From Mucilaginibacter pankratovii (GTDB lineage Bacteria; Bacteroidota; Bacteroidia; Sphingobacteriales; Sphingobacteriaceae): a DNA stretch of 64,000 nucleotides. Positions 24,371-33,405 of the stretch are shown in pieces. A program made the position numbers and the translations under genes. The notes under the pieces are model-generated. The model worked only from the letters and a program-made list of their open reading frames with translations, was not told the DNA's origin and did not search any database. Location: the NCBI RefSeq assembly GCF_014773265.1, contig NZ_JACWMY010000001.1, positions 186,001 to 250,000 on the forward strand, written 5' to 3'. How positions within the stretch are numbered: the first letter of the stretch is position 1; every line of letters starts with the position of its first letter.

Positions 24371-26986
24371 TTAATAATTCCAAACAAGTTTTTGTCCCGA
24401 TGTGAGGCGATCGCCATATACCATCGTCCAGGCGATGCCGCTTTCGGTAACCTGACAAACATACAGTTTAAGACAGGCCTGGATACGGCGCTTGGTAGAT
24501 AAGTTATCCGCCATTATGGGCTTGGCTTTATCAGTATTAGCGAAAACATACAGGTAACCCGGCCCGCTGATGCCTTTACGGGGCTTAGTAGCCCAAATAG
24601 TATTATCGCCCACCAGATCGGCAGGGATACCCAGCCCTTTTGCACCCGTTCCCCAATCAGCCACCTTTTCGGCGCTTACCAGCCAAAGGCCGGTTAGGCC
24701 AACCATTTTCTGTTTAGCGTCGTCAATTATTTCCTGGCCGAAATTGGTTTGAGGCAGCTTGTTGATACATAGTTTAAGGCATGCCATCCGTGAACGTAAT
24801 TCCGCGCTGGTTAAATTTCGCAGTACCGACATATCCATTTGCCCGTTCATCGCGTTTTGGATGTAATCGGCACAGGCAAGATCGGTAAAGTTCACAAAAA
24901 CATTGTTGTAAACCCTTTCCAAAAACGGTCCCTGCTCTCCGTCCCATCCCGTGCTTTCAAATAGGTGCAATTCTTTACATGCCGGCGAATCTTTATGCAA
25001 CCCTATTTCTTTATCAAGCAAAGGTACGGCAGTAGGGTTACGGTAATCGGTATCCATTGATCCCTGGTAAGTGCGCGCGGCATCTGGCGAAGCGGCGGGC
25101 CACATGCCATTCATAGCTGCGCAGAGTTTCATATCCTCGGCAAAAGGCGACCCCAGTCCGCGGGTGCTTAAATAGCTATCCACTTTGGCATAAGTTCCAT
25201 CAGGCTTTTTGGTATCGTTAGCATAGGTAATATCCCAACCCGGCGCAAACACGCCCGAGCATACATCCGGCAGGAAACTGCTCGACTGGTACTCCCGTTT
25301 GCTTGTTTCGGTATAATTTGCGCCCGAAATAATTTTGATGTTCTTACTTTCGGAGAATACTGCGGTAAAGGTATCGCCATGCGCGTCAAAAGCCTGTTTT
25401 TGGGTAACCGGGTTTTGCATGGTTTGGTTTGGCCGGGTACGTTCGGCACAGAAACTGTACAGCCCGCCCTCAAAAAAGTTGGTGGTATTATCTTCAAAAT
25501 CAAAGCCAGCCAAATCGTAATTATCCACCAGCGGGAAAAAATCGGGCGCGGTGATGATAGAGAAGGCCGGCAGGCAATTATGTAAAACATGATCGGGCAG
25601 CAGCTTGCTGTTCCAGCTTTTAGTATCAACCGTTACACAGCCATCGCAAATGCTGTCTTCAAACAAAGCGGCCAGGTAATTGCCGCGCGGGTTACGTTCC
25701 AAATGGATAAAGCCTGGCATCGCCCCATCCTTTTTAAACTTGGCGTTTACAAACATGGGCGTATTGCGCGGAACATCGTATGGGTTCGCCTCGCGCTCTA
25801 CCTGCTTATCCAGGTCATTATAATACAACACCTCCTCATTGCCCACAAAGGCGGTGTTCATGGCCGCGAAGTATGCGCCATCCTGCTTTTTTACAGTGTA
25901 ATAAATTTGCTTGCCGTTTTGCTTTGCCCAGCGCACTAATCCACCGGGGACAGATTTGATGAGTACTGACGAACCAATAGCGATGCTCTTTACCAGCGTA
26001 GTAGAGTTCCGCGAATCTACCCGGAAAGGCGGTTTGTTGATATCGAACAGGTGTTTGCCACCGGCATCTATGGGGTTGTTAAAATGATCGGGAAAGGTTT
26101 TCACCAGGCTGTTCAGCTTTTCGTTAACATGGTATTCGCTAAAGTTGAGCTCTTTGGTATCCAACAGGGTGTCGCCTTTAAATATCTTGCGGATGGGTTG
26201 CAGAAATGTGCGGGTTACGTCTTCGCCATCCCTTGCCTTGCCCATCAGCTTAATGCCCGCTTCGCCGGTTACCTTTTTAGCCAGGAATAAACCAAAACGT
26301 GCGGGTGTTACCGCTATGTTCTTCACTTTGGCGGTGTCGGCGGGCTTGTTGGTATAGCATCTGTTCAGCGCATCGTAATTCATCTCGCAATCGCCAATGC
26401 GCGAGATCCCGGTGCGGGAGAAAACCATATCGGCATGTAAATGGTGCGGCGTTTTATAGGCCGGGCGATATTCGTATGCAAAAACGGCCAGCACCATATC
26501 CTTCATCTCATCAGCCGTAAAAGTCCTGAGGCCGTAGATGATATCCTCCAGCGAGTCGATGATCTCTGCGGATGGATAATTACCGATGCCAATGGCGGGC
26601 CGCACTCTCGGACTGGCCAGGGCATGGTAAAGTAAACTGCCGGCGGGGTAACCGGGTTCTATCAGCTTCTCCCCCATAAAATCATCAAAGCCTTTTACTT
26701 TAGCAAAGGTTTGATCTTTTGTGTAAGCGCTTATATCCGTATTAGCGGGGTTGATATTTAGCGACAAGGTTTTATTGAGATAATCTATCCATCCGTTGCT
26801 CTGCATCCATTGCAGCAGCCCCTTAAATTTAACAGAGGCGTCTTCGGTTAAAAGCGCAGCGGTTGCTTTATCAGGATCAAGATCCTTTAAAGTACTGCCG
26901 GGCGATGCCAGGATATTGAACGAAGAAAGTTCGCTCAATAAAAAAGTAGTTAAGGCGGTTTTAGTGATAAAATCCCTGCGTTTCAT
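24371..26986 (-). CDS. LodA-like cysteine tryptophylquinone oxidase candidate with Tat signal
   Basis: 871 aa. The N-terminus MKRRDFITKTALTTFLL is a twin-arginine signal. Residues near 576-632 match the LodA/GoxA core: DVCSGVFAPGWDI with Cys576, then PFAEDMKLC followed by NGMWPAASPD with Trp629. In LodA-type amino-acid oxidases a Cys and a Trp in these segments crosslink into CTQ; the spacing here is 53 residues against 65 in Marinomonas LodA (from memory). Known members oxidise lysine or glycine and release ammonia and hydrogen peroxide. Substrate here is unknown. The twin-arginine signal would let a folded, matured protein cross the membrane. A LodB-like gene follows 3 bp later. Alternative: a member that has lost quinone formation. 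Confidence 0.78.
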   Translation of the reverse strand: MKRRDFITKTALTTFLLSELSSFNILASPGSTLKDLDPDKATAALLTEDASVKFKGLLQWMQSNGWIDYLNKTLSLNINPANTDISAYTKDQTFAKVKGFDDFMGEKLIEPGYPAGSLLYHALASPRVRPAIGIGNYPSAEIIDSLEDIIYGLRTFTADEMKDMVLAVFAYEYRPAYKTPHHLHADMVFSRTGISRIGDCEMNYDALNRCYTNKPADTAKVKNIAVTPARFGLFLAKKVTGEAGIKLMGKARDGEDVTRTFLQPIRKIFKGDTLLDTKELNFSEYHVNEKLNSLVKTFPDHFNNPIDAGGKHLFDINKPPFRVDSRNSTTLVKSIAIGSSVLIKSVPGGLVRWAKQNGKQIYYTVKKQDGAYFAAMNTAFVGNEEVLYYNDLDKQVEREANPYDVPRNTPMFVNAKFKKDGAMPGFIHLERNPRGNYLAALFEDSICDGCVTVDTKSWNSKLLPDHVLHNCLPAFSIITAPDFFPLVDNYDLAGFDFEDNTTNFFEGGLYSFCAERTRPNQTMQNPVTQKQAFDAHGDTFTAVFSESKNIKIISGANYTETSKREYQSSSFLPDVCSGVFAPGWDITYANDTKKPDGTYAKVDSYLSTRGLGSPFAEDMKLCAAMNGMWPAASPDAARTYQGSMDTDYRNPTAVPLLDKEIGLHKDSPACKELHLFESTGWDGEQGPFLERVYNNVFVNFTDLACADYIQNAMNGQMDMSVLRNLTSAELRSRMACLKLCINKLPQTNFGQEIIDDAKQKMVGLTGLWLVSAEKVADWGTGAKGLGIPADLVGDNTIWATKPRKGISGPGYLYVFANTDKAKPIMADNLSTKRRIQACLKLYVCQVTESGIAWTMVYGDRLTSGQKLVWNY

Positions 26987-27247
26987 AATTGGTAAGGTTA
27001 GATAATATGTTGATATATAGGCCCGATAAATGTATAATAATTATTGGAAAGAACGGCAAAATAGCGCATCTGCAAAAGGGTGTAAACCGCTGTTTTACAA
27101 GGCTTTTTTTAGCTGTTTTATCTGCGGGAGAAACACAGATAAGCATGCAGCGTAAAAGCAATTAAAATATTAATACATATTCATTTTAAATTAGCATAAA
27201 TACTTGATAGGAATATAGTTAAGATATCATTTGCGTAAATTTACGGC

Positions 27248-28573
27248 ATGGATAATTTTATGGCCGCGCGTTCGCAGATGGCATTGTCCCTCGGCTTTCA
27301 CATTATATTTTCGTGTATTGGTATGGTGATGCCCTTTTTTATGGCGGTATCGCACTTTATGTACCTCAAAACCAATAACCCGGTTTACCGGAATGTAACC
27401 AAGGCCTGGAGCAAAGGCGTGGCCATCTTTTTTGCCACAGGCGCGGTATCCGGCACGGTCTTGTCTTTTGAACTGGGCTTGCTGTGGCCCACCTTTATGA
27501 AACACGCCGGCCCCATCTTCGGGATGCCCTTTTCTTTGGAAGGGACTGCCTTTTTTATAGAAGCGATTGCCCTGGGCTTCTTCCTGTACGGCTGGGGACG
27601 TTTTAACAAATGGTTCCATTGGTTTACGGGAGTAGTGGTGGGCATCAGCGGGCTTGCATCGGGCATATTGGTGGTTGCCGCCAATGCCTGGATGAACAGC
27701 CCATCGGGTTTTACGCTGGTAAACGGTAAATACACCAATATAGACCCGATAAAGGCCATGTTTAACCCGGCTTGGTTTTCACAGGCGCTGCACATGTCGG
27801 TAGCTGCCTTTGCAGCTACGGGATTCGCCGTTGCGGGTGTACACGCGCTGATGATATTAAGAAAACGTAACGTTGATTTCCACATGCGTTCGTTCCGTAT
27901 TGCGGCCATATTCGGCGTGGTGGCTGCTATTTTGCAGCCCTTAAGCGGCGATATTTCGGCCAAAATGGTGGCCAAACGGCAACCCGCAAAACTCGCTGCC
28001 ATGGAGGCGCATTTTAAGACAGAACCATATTCGCCCCTGATAATCGGTGGCATCCCCGATGTAAAAAACAAGAAAGTGGATTACGTCCTCGAATTACCCG
28101 GCATGCTGAGTTTTATGGTGTATGATGATTTTAAAACACCTGTAAAGGGCCTCGACCAGATCCCGTTGGCCGACCAGCCCCCTATTGCAGTAACGCATTA
28201 CGCCTTTCAACTGATGGTGGGCCTGGGTATGGCCATGATGGCGTTGGGCGTTATTTACCTCATCGCGTTAGCAAAAAAGAAAAGTTGGTTTACCAAAGAG
28301 TGGTTTTTAAAGCTCTTCATCGCCGCCACGCCGCTTGGTTTTATTGCCGTAGAGGCCGGCTGGACGGTTACCGAAGTTGGCCGCCAACCCTGGATAATAC
28401 AGGGCGTTATGCGTACAAAAGATGCGGTTACGCCTATGCCGGGCATCGGCTATTCGTTTTACCTGTTTACCGCGGTGTACTTTACGCTGAGCATAGCGGT
28501 TATATTTTTGCTGTACCGGCAAATAAAGATGGTACCGGTACTTTATAATAATGCAGAACCCCAAACACATTAA
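27248..28573 (+). CDS. cydA: Cytochrome bd-type ubiquinol oxidase subunit I
   Basis: 441 aa, multi-spanning. It opens MDNFMAARSQMALSLGFHII, placing the axial haem ligand His at 18. A second His is at 182 in FSQALHMSVAAF, and the Glu residues of the haem b595/d proton path are at 98 and 105 (SLEGTAFFIEAIALG). The quinone loop after residue 230 is short, which suggests the cyanide-insensitive (CioA) subclass rather than the long-loop E. coli form. It reduces oxygen to water with quinol and has high oxygen affinity. Subunit II follows 12 bp later. The gene is divergent from the LodA-like oxidase across a 261-bp gap. Confidence 0.95.
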   Translation: MDNFMAARSQMALSLGFHIIFSCIGMVMPFFMAVSHFMYLKTNNPVYRNVTKAWSKGVAIFFATGAVSGTVLSFELGLLWPTFMKHAGPIFGMPFSLEGTAFFIEAIALGFFLYGWGRFNKWFHWFTGVVVGISGLASGILVVAANAWMNSPSGFTLVNGKYTNIDPIKAMFNPAWFSQALHMSVAAFAATGFAVAGVHALMILRKRNVDFHMRSFRIAAIFGVVAAILQPLSGDISAKMVAKRQPAKLAAMEAHFKTEPYSPLIIGGIPDVKNKKVDYVLELPGMLSFMVYDDFKTPVKGLDQIPLADQPPIAVTHYAFQLMVGLGMAMMALGVIYLIALAKKKSWFTKEWFLKLFIAATPLGFIAVEAGWTVTEVGRQPWIIQGVMRTKDAVTPMPGIGYSFYLFTAVYFTLSIAVIFLLYRQIKMVPVLYNNAEPQTH

Positions 28574-28585
28574 AATATAAGGCTT

Positions 28586-29611
28586 ATGATGATCTACGTA
28601 GTGATGGGTTTCTTATGGCTGGCCTTGCTGTTGTACCTGGTAATGGGCGGTGCCGATTTTGGCGCGGGCATTATCGAGCTGTTTACCTCCAACGCCAATA
28701 AATCGCGCACGCGCAGGATCATGTATAATGCCATCGGCCCTATCTGGGAGGCTAACCACATGTGGCTCATCATTGCCATTGTAATACTGTTTGTAGGTTT
28801 CCCGGTGATCTACACCACCATGAGCACTTACCTGCATATCCCGCTGGTAATTATGCTGATGGGGATCATCGCCCGCGGCACGGCCCTTACTTTTCGCAAT
28901 TACGACGCAGTGACCGATAATATGCAGCGGGTGTATAACAAGATCTTTGTTTACTCCAGCTTTATTACGCCGCTATTCCTGGGTATTATTGCGGGCAGCG
29001 CCGTTAGCGGCCGCATAGATACCGGGGCAACCGATTTTCTCTCGGCCTATGTGTATAGCTGGCTTAATTTATTTTCGGTAGCTATCGGCTTTTTCACGGT
29101 GGCGCTTTGCGGTTTCCTGGCGGCAATTTATTTAATTGGTGAAGCCAACGACGAGGCCGAAACCAAAAGCTTTATCCGCAAGGCCCGGTTTATGAATATA
29201 GCCGCTGTTGTAGCCGGCGGCCTGGTTTTTATAGCTTCTGTTACCGAGCAGATCCCGCTGGTGGAGTGGGTATTTGGTAGCATCATCGGCGTTTTAGCTG
29301 TGAGTGCAGCAAGTATTTCGCTGATAGTGATGTGGTACCTTATTGTAAAGGGTAAACGGTTTATCATCCGTGTACTGGCAGGCTTCCAGATGACGATGAT
29401 ATTGCTCACCACTACCTACAAGCATTACCCCAATATCGTTATCCTCAAAAATGGCGGTTATCTTTCCCTGATAGCAGACCGCGGTGCAGATAAAGCTATT
29501 GAGGGTTTAGGCATTGCCCTGCTCATAGGCAGTTTGTTTATTTTACCCGCGCTGGGCTATCTTATTTACAGCTTTCAGCGTAAGGATAAGGGAGATCTGG
29601 CGGAGCATTGA
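28586..29611 (+). CDS. cydB: Cytochrome bd-type ubiquinol oxidase subunit II
   Basis: 341 aa with about eight membrane helices. The start MMIYVVMGFLWLALLLYLVM followed by GGADFGAGIIEL is the family signature, and GPIWEANHMWLI near residue 50 is conserved in all CydB/CioB proteins. It forms the heterodimeric quinol oxidase with subunit I, encoded 12 bp upstream. No CydX-like small subunit could be identified after it; the downstream DNA is a repeat element. Length fits the family. Confidence 0.95.
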   Translation: MMIYVVMGFLWLALLLYLVMGGADFGAGIIELFTSNANKSRTRRIMYNAIGPIWEANHMWLIIAIVILFVGFPVIYTTMSTYLHIPLVIMLMGIIARGTALTFRNYDAVTDNMQRVYNKIFVYSSFITPLFLGIIAGSAVSGRIDTGATDFLSAYVYSWLNLFSVAIGFFTVALCGFLAAIYLIGEANDEAETKSFIRKARFMNIAAVVAGGLVFIASVTEQIPLVEWVFGSIIGVLAVSAASISLIVMWYLIVKGKRFIIRVLAGFQMTMILLTTTYKHYPNIVILKNGGYLSLIADRGADKAIEGLGIALLIGSLFILPALGYLIYSFQRKDKGDLAEH

Positions 29612-29632
29612 GGAGGCCGTGCAGCCGTTTTG

Positions 29633-29755
29633 ACTCACCCCGGGGACGCTTCGCTGCCCGACCCTCTCTACCTGCGGTAAAGAGGGTAAAAGAGCAAAAC
29701 CCCCTTTCCGCTTGCGGAGAGAGGGTAGCCGGGCGAAGCAATGGCCGGGTGAGTA
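29633..29755. repeat. REP/MITE-like inverted repeat after cydB
   Basis: Ends actcacccc (29633-29641) and ccgggtgagt (29745-29754) are inverted. The similarity extends about 37 bases inward, including gcttcgctgcccgaccctctct against its partner agagagggtagccgggcgaagc. Two internal hairpins are formed by ccctct/agaggg (about 29662-29686) and ccctttccgc/gcggagagaggg (29702-29725). It fills the gap between the convergent cydB and SNF2 genes, where such elements often act as transcript ends. Confidence 0.65.
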
Positions 29756-29777
29756 AATCGCCGATATGCATCGATTG

Positions 29778-32700
29778 TCACGGCATCGATAACAACCCCA
29801 ATAGATCATCTTTTGTCAACGAGTTAAAAATCCCGTCGGATGAGATCAGCTTGCCAGCCAGTTCCTTTTTGGTTTCCTGCAATACGATGATCTTCTCCTC
29901 GATTGTATCCGGGCATATCAGCCGTACGGCTACTACATTTTTGGTTTGGCCGATGCGGTATACCCTGTCAATAGCCTGATTTTCGATGGCCGGGTTCCAC
30001 CAGGGGTCTAACAGGTAAACGTAATCGGCGGCGGTGAGGTTAAGGCCGGTGCCTCCGGCTTTTAGGCTCACTAAAAATACGCGAGTACCTATGTTGTTCT
30101 GGAAATCATTCACCACTTGTTCGCGGTTACGGGTTGCGCCGGTAAGGTAGGCAAAGCCGATATGGCGTTTACTGAGTTCTTTTTTTACCAGATCGAGCAT
30201 CCCTACAAACTGCGAGAACACCAGGATCTTATGATTGGCGGATTTACCTTCTATCTCGGCTACCAGCGTATCAATTTTGGAGGACTGGTTACCCGGCACC
30301 CTCACGCCATCCAGCAGTTGTGGCGAATCGCAGATCTGTCGGAGTTTGGTTAAGCCCTTCAACACATGCATGGAGCGTTTGGGCAATTCCTCCTGCGTGG
30401 TGGCCGAAATGTATTCTCTAAACTCCCGTTCATAAGCCAAATAAATGCCCCGCTGTTCCTCCCCCATTGGGCAATGCAATACCATTTCGGTTTTCTCCGG
30501 CAATTCGGATGCCACCTCCTGCTTGGTGCGACGCAGGATGAAGGGGCTTATTTTATTGTGCAGTTCGCGTGAGCGTTTGCTCACCTTAAACTGATCGATA
30601 GGCACAGCGTAGATCTCTTTAAAGTACTGATGTGTTCCTAATAAGCCCGGGCAGGCGAAGGATAACTGCCCGTACAGATCGAATGTATTGTTCTCTATAG
30701 GCGTACCTGTTATGGCAATCCTGTTCCTCGCCTTTAGCAACTTTACAGCTTTATAACGTTGCGATGAAGGATTCTTGATATTCTGCGATTCATCCAGGAA
30801 GATGTAGTTGAAAGTATAATCTTTGAGGAAGTTAACATCGGATAACAACGTGCCATAGGAGGTTAAAACCAATTCGTAATTATCAAAATCGGCAATGCTT
30901 TTTACCCGCTCCGCACCGTAAATGGTATGGATCTTTAGCGAGGGTGCAAATTTGGCTACCTCCGCCTGCCAGTTGAAGATCAGCGAGGTAGGCACTACCA
31001 GCAGGTTAGTATTATAGGCAGTTTTGTTGCGTTGCGAGAGAATAAATGCCAGGATCTGGATGGTTTTGCCCAGACCCATATCGTCCGCCAGGCAGCCGCC
31101 GAAGTTGAAATCGTCTAAAAAATTCAGCCAGTTGAGCCCTTGCTTTTGGTATGGGCGCAGGGTGGTAAGCAGTGTTTCGGGCACCTCCACATCCTCTATC
31201 GATTCGAAGTTCTCAAACTTGCGCCGGAAATCCTTTATTTCCAGCTTTACCTGTTCATCAAGCATCTGTTTTTCAAACAGTTGTTCAATGGTTTCGTAAT
31301 TGGTTTTGGGGATGTGGAGTTCATCCTCCCAGATGGCACCGGCTTTGAAGTAGGCATCAAATTTCTCCAGCCATGCTTCGGGCAGGATGCCCATGGTGCC
31401 ATCATCCAACTGCACAAATTTGGTTTTGTTGCGAATGGCTTTGTGCAGGTGTTTAAGCGATGCCTGGCGTTTGCCAAATTTAGCGGTAATATGGGCATTG
31501 AACCAGTTGATCCCACTCAATATCTTGATGGTGATCTCCACCTTGTTTGGATTTAACTTATTGCCGCTTAGTTCGTTAAAACCAAGAATGGTGATACCCG
31601 CCTTATTCCAGGCTTCGAAGGCATCTAAAAACCAACCCTCATCCAGAAAACGTTTTTTATGCAGGTAGAAGTATTGGATCTCGTCGCCAACCTGCTCTTC
31701 AAAGTAGGGATGCTGCTGTGTAATGAGATTATTAAAGTGCTTTTCGGCCAGGTCATTCCGCTGTACTAAAAACTCCTCGCCCTTGCCATCAGGCGCGTAG
31801 ATCAGGGTATCTTTACGGATGGGGATCTCGGCATCGCCATAGCGCATTACGGGCAATATCATCACATGCTGCCCAAAATCCGACAGATAGATGATCATCT
31901 CATTTTTATCGAAATGGTATTTTTTTAGCTGCGCAGGGGTAGCCTTAAGAATGTATGGATACTTTACTACCATACTCTCCTCCAGCTTATTAAGTATACG
32001 CACACGGAACTCTTTAAACTGCGATTGGTGAATAAGCAATTTTTCGCCACCCGATCTGAACAGCCCGATAGCGCCCATCATTTGCAGATCCTTTACCAGG
32101 TAAAGTGTTTTGTCGATCCTGATGAAGTAACCAAAAATTGTTTCGAGCGTATGGAGCTGATACCGCTCCTCGCCCATGTGTAACTCTCCGCTGACCTCAT
32201 AAAAATCCCCTTTTTCATCAACCGTTATTTGCAGTCCTTTGGTAATACTACGTACGGTAATGACTTGCAAAGCATTGGCCGATATCTTCTCAGATATCTC
32301 ACTATCATGTAGATAGCATTCAAAATTAAGCGGATTTTTAACGACAGATCTTAAGGTCTCCAGGTTAGTCTGGTTAATTTTGGCATCTATATTTTGCTGA
32401 AAACGGGATACCGCCGTATAGAATTTCAGCTCCAGGGGGTCGTTGGTATCCAGCACCAATTGCAGCGGCGCAAGGGCCGACAAGGGGTTTTTGATGCGCC
32501 CATCCTTTGCCATGGCCGCCACGTATAATTCTACAATAAGGTGTTTATAAAATTTGTGCTGTTTAAACACCAGGATGCGCTTTTGTTCCTCATTTACAGC
32601 AGGTTTAGGTACAAGATCCTGTGGCGACGAGAACATCAATTGCTGCTCCATTAAACCTAAACTGATTTGTGTAACCGGCAGCAATGATTTATTTTTTACA

Positions 32701-33164
32701 CTGATAATCAACCTGTTGCCCTGAAGTTCGGGCACAAAATAGGCGTCAAGATCCTGCTCATCTGCCAGTCCGTAATCGGCAGCAAACTTTTTTAACCTGT
32801 TATTTCTTAGTGTATTATCAAAAAAGACAAGATAGTTCTCATTGGCGATTACCTGCAGCAGGGCCGATGATTGGTGGCTGCATAATTTTGTTTTTGGTTG
32901 ACCGCAACTGCAATACAACACAATAGCATCAGGCTCTTGAACTATTTGAATATCAACAATTTCATACGCATATAGGCCACTGAATTTTGCTTTATTGATA
33001 CCGAACTCCACCGGCGTTAACTGCTCCGACCCCAATTCATCATAAGCGGTTACCGGCGAGTGCTGAGCGATGATTACTGCATTTAACTGCGCGATGCTTT
33101 TATCTTTCAGGATGTAAATTCCATCCCTTTTTTTGCCATCATCCGGGGTAAAAACGTTGCTCAT
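29778..33164 (-). CDS. SWIM zinc-finger SNF2-family DEAD/DEAH helicase
   Basis: I prefer the ATG at 33164 (MSNVFTPDDGKK); an upstream start at 33221 adds 19 unlikely residues. The protein is 1128 aa. A SWIM-type zinc finger is at about 85-97 (CSCG, then CSHQ). The SNF2 ATPase core begins near residue 675 with GGCLADDMGLGKTIQILAF (Walker A), then DESQNIKNPSS (motif II), ITGTPIENN (III). The C-terminal helicase half has SLKAGGTGLNLTAADYV and DPWWNPAIENQAIDRVYRIG (V-VI). Such bacterial SNF2 proteins translocate on double-stranded DNA and may remodel protein-DNA complexes (RapA-like) but the role is not known. It is a single gene between two repeat elements. No defence genes (DISARM, phospholipase D, methylase) are adjacent. 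Confidence 0.92.
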   Translation of the reverse strand: MSNVFTPDDGKKRDGIYILKDKSIAQLNAVIIAQHSPVTAYDELGSEQLTPVEFGINKAKFSGLYAYEIVDIQIVQEPDAIVLYCSCGQPKTKLCSHQSSALLQVIANENYLVFFDNTLRNNRLKKFAADYGLADEQDLDAYFVPELQGNRLIISVKNKSLLPVTQISLGLMEQQLMFSSPQDLVPKPAVNEEQKRILVFKQHKFYKHLIVELYVAAMAKDGRIKNPLSALAPLQLVLDTNDPLELKFYTAVSRFQQNIDAKINQTNLETLRSVVKNPLNFECYLHDSEISEKISANALQVITVRSITKGLQITVDEKGDFYEVSGELHMGEERYQLHTLETIFGYFIRIDKTLYLVKDLQMMGAIGLFRSGGEKLLIHQSQFKEFRVRILNKLEESMVVKYPYILKATPAQLKKYHFDKNEMIIYLSDFGQHVMILPVMRYGDAEIPIRKDTLIYAPDGKGEEFLVQRNDLAEKHFNNLITQQHPYFEEQVGDEIQYFYLHKKRFLDEGWFLDAFEAWNKAGITILGFNELSGNKLNPNKVEITIKILSGINWFNAHITAKFGKRQASLKHLHKAIRNKTKFVQLDDGTMGILPEAWLEKFDAYFKAGAIWEDELHIPKTNYETIEQLFEKQMLDEQVKLEIKDFRRKFENFESIEDVEVPETLLTTLRPYQKQGLNWLNFLDDFNFGGCLADDMGLGKTIQILAFILSQRNKTAYNTNLLVVPTSLIFNWQAEVAKFAPSLKIHTIYGAERVKSIADFDNYELVLTSYGTLLSDVNFLKDYTFNYIFLDESQNIKNPSSQRYKAVKLLKARNRIAITGTPIENNTFDLYGQLSFACPGLLGTHQYFKEIYAVPIDQFKVSKRSRELHNKISPFILRRTKQEVASELPEKTEMVLHCPMGEEQRGIYLAYEREFREYISATTQEELPKRSMHVLKGLTKLRQICDSPQLLDGVRVPGNQSSKIDTLVAEIEGKSANHKILVFSQFVGMLDLVKKELSKRHIGFAYLTGATRNREQVVNDFQNNIGTRVFLVSLKAGGTGLNLTAADYVYLLDPWWNPAIENQAIDRVYRIGQTKNVVAVRLICPDTIEEKIIVLQETKKELAGKLISSDGIFNSLTKDDLLGLLSMP

Positions 33165-33354
33165 TGATGGTGGCAAATTACGATAAATTAGGCCATAACT
33201 GCCCGGAATTGCAAAAATCACCTTCGAAAACTTTCGTTTTTTTGCTGTTTTTCCTTAAAAAAGGGGAGTTTTTTGTGCCCTTTTCACTCAAAATTCAAGC
33301 GCTTTTTGGCATTGTTTTCAAAAACTTATTTTTTACCCCGCGCGACCAGAAAGT

Positions 33355-33385
33355 AAAAAAAAGAGGCGCAAAATATTGCGCCTCT
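33355..33385 (-). terminator. Intrinsic terminator of the Hint-domain gene
   Basis: On the minus strand a perfect 10-bp stem agaggcgcaa/ttgcgcctct around a four-base loop (33362-33385) is followed directly by eight T's (33355-33362). It begins 21 bp after the stop at 33406. This is the clearest rho-independent terminator in the window. The stem core resembles the dispersed palindromes at 55846 and 55946. Confidence 0.85.
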
Positions 33386-33405
33386 ACGGTAAAACTTTTC
33401 CTGAA

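Noticed and set aside
27385..28071. A 228-codon minus-strand frame inside cydA.
   Set aside because: The plus-strand frame is a clear oxidase subunit with all haem ligands. The antisense frame has no family features.
29608..29979. Reading frames on both strands through the cydB-SNF2 gap.
   Set aside because: They run through an inverted-repeat element and into the end of the helicase gene in antisense, so they are not genes.
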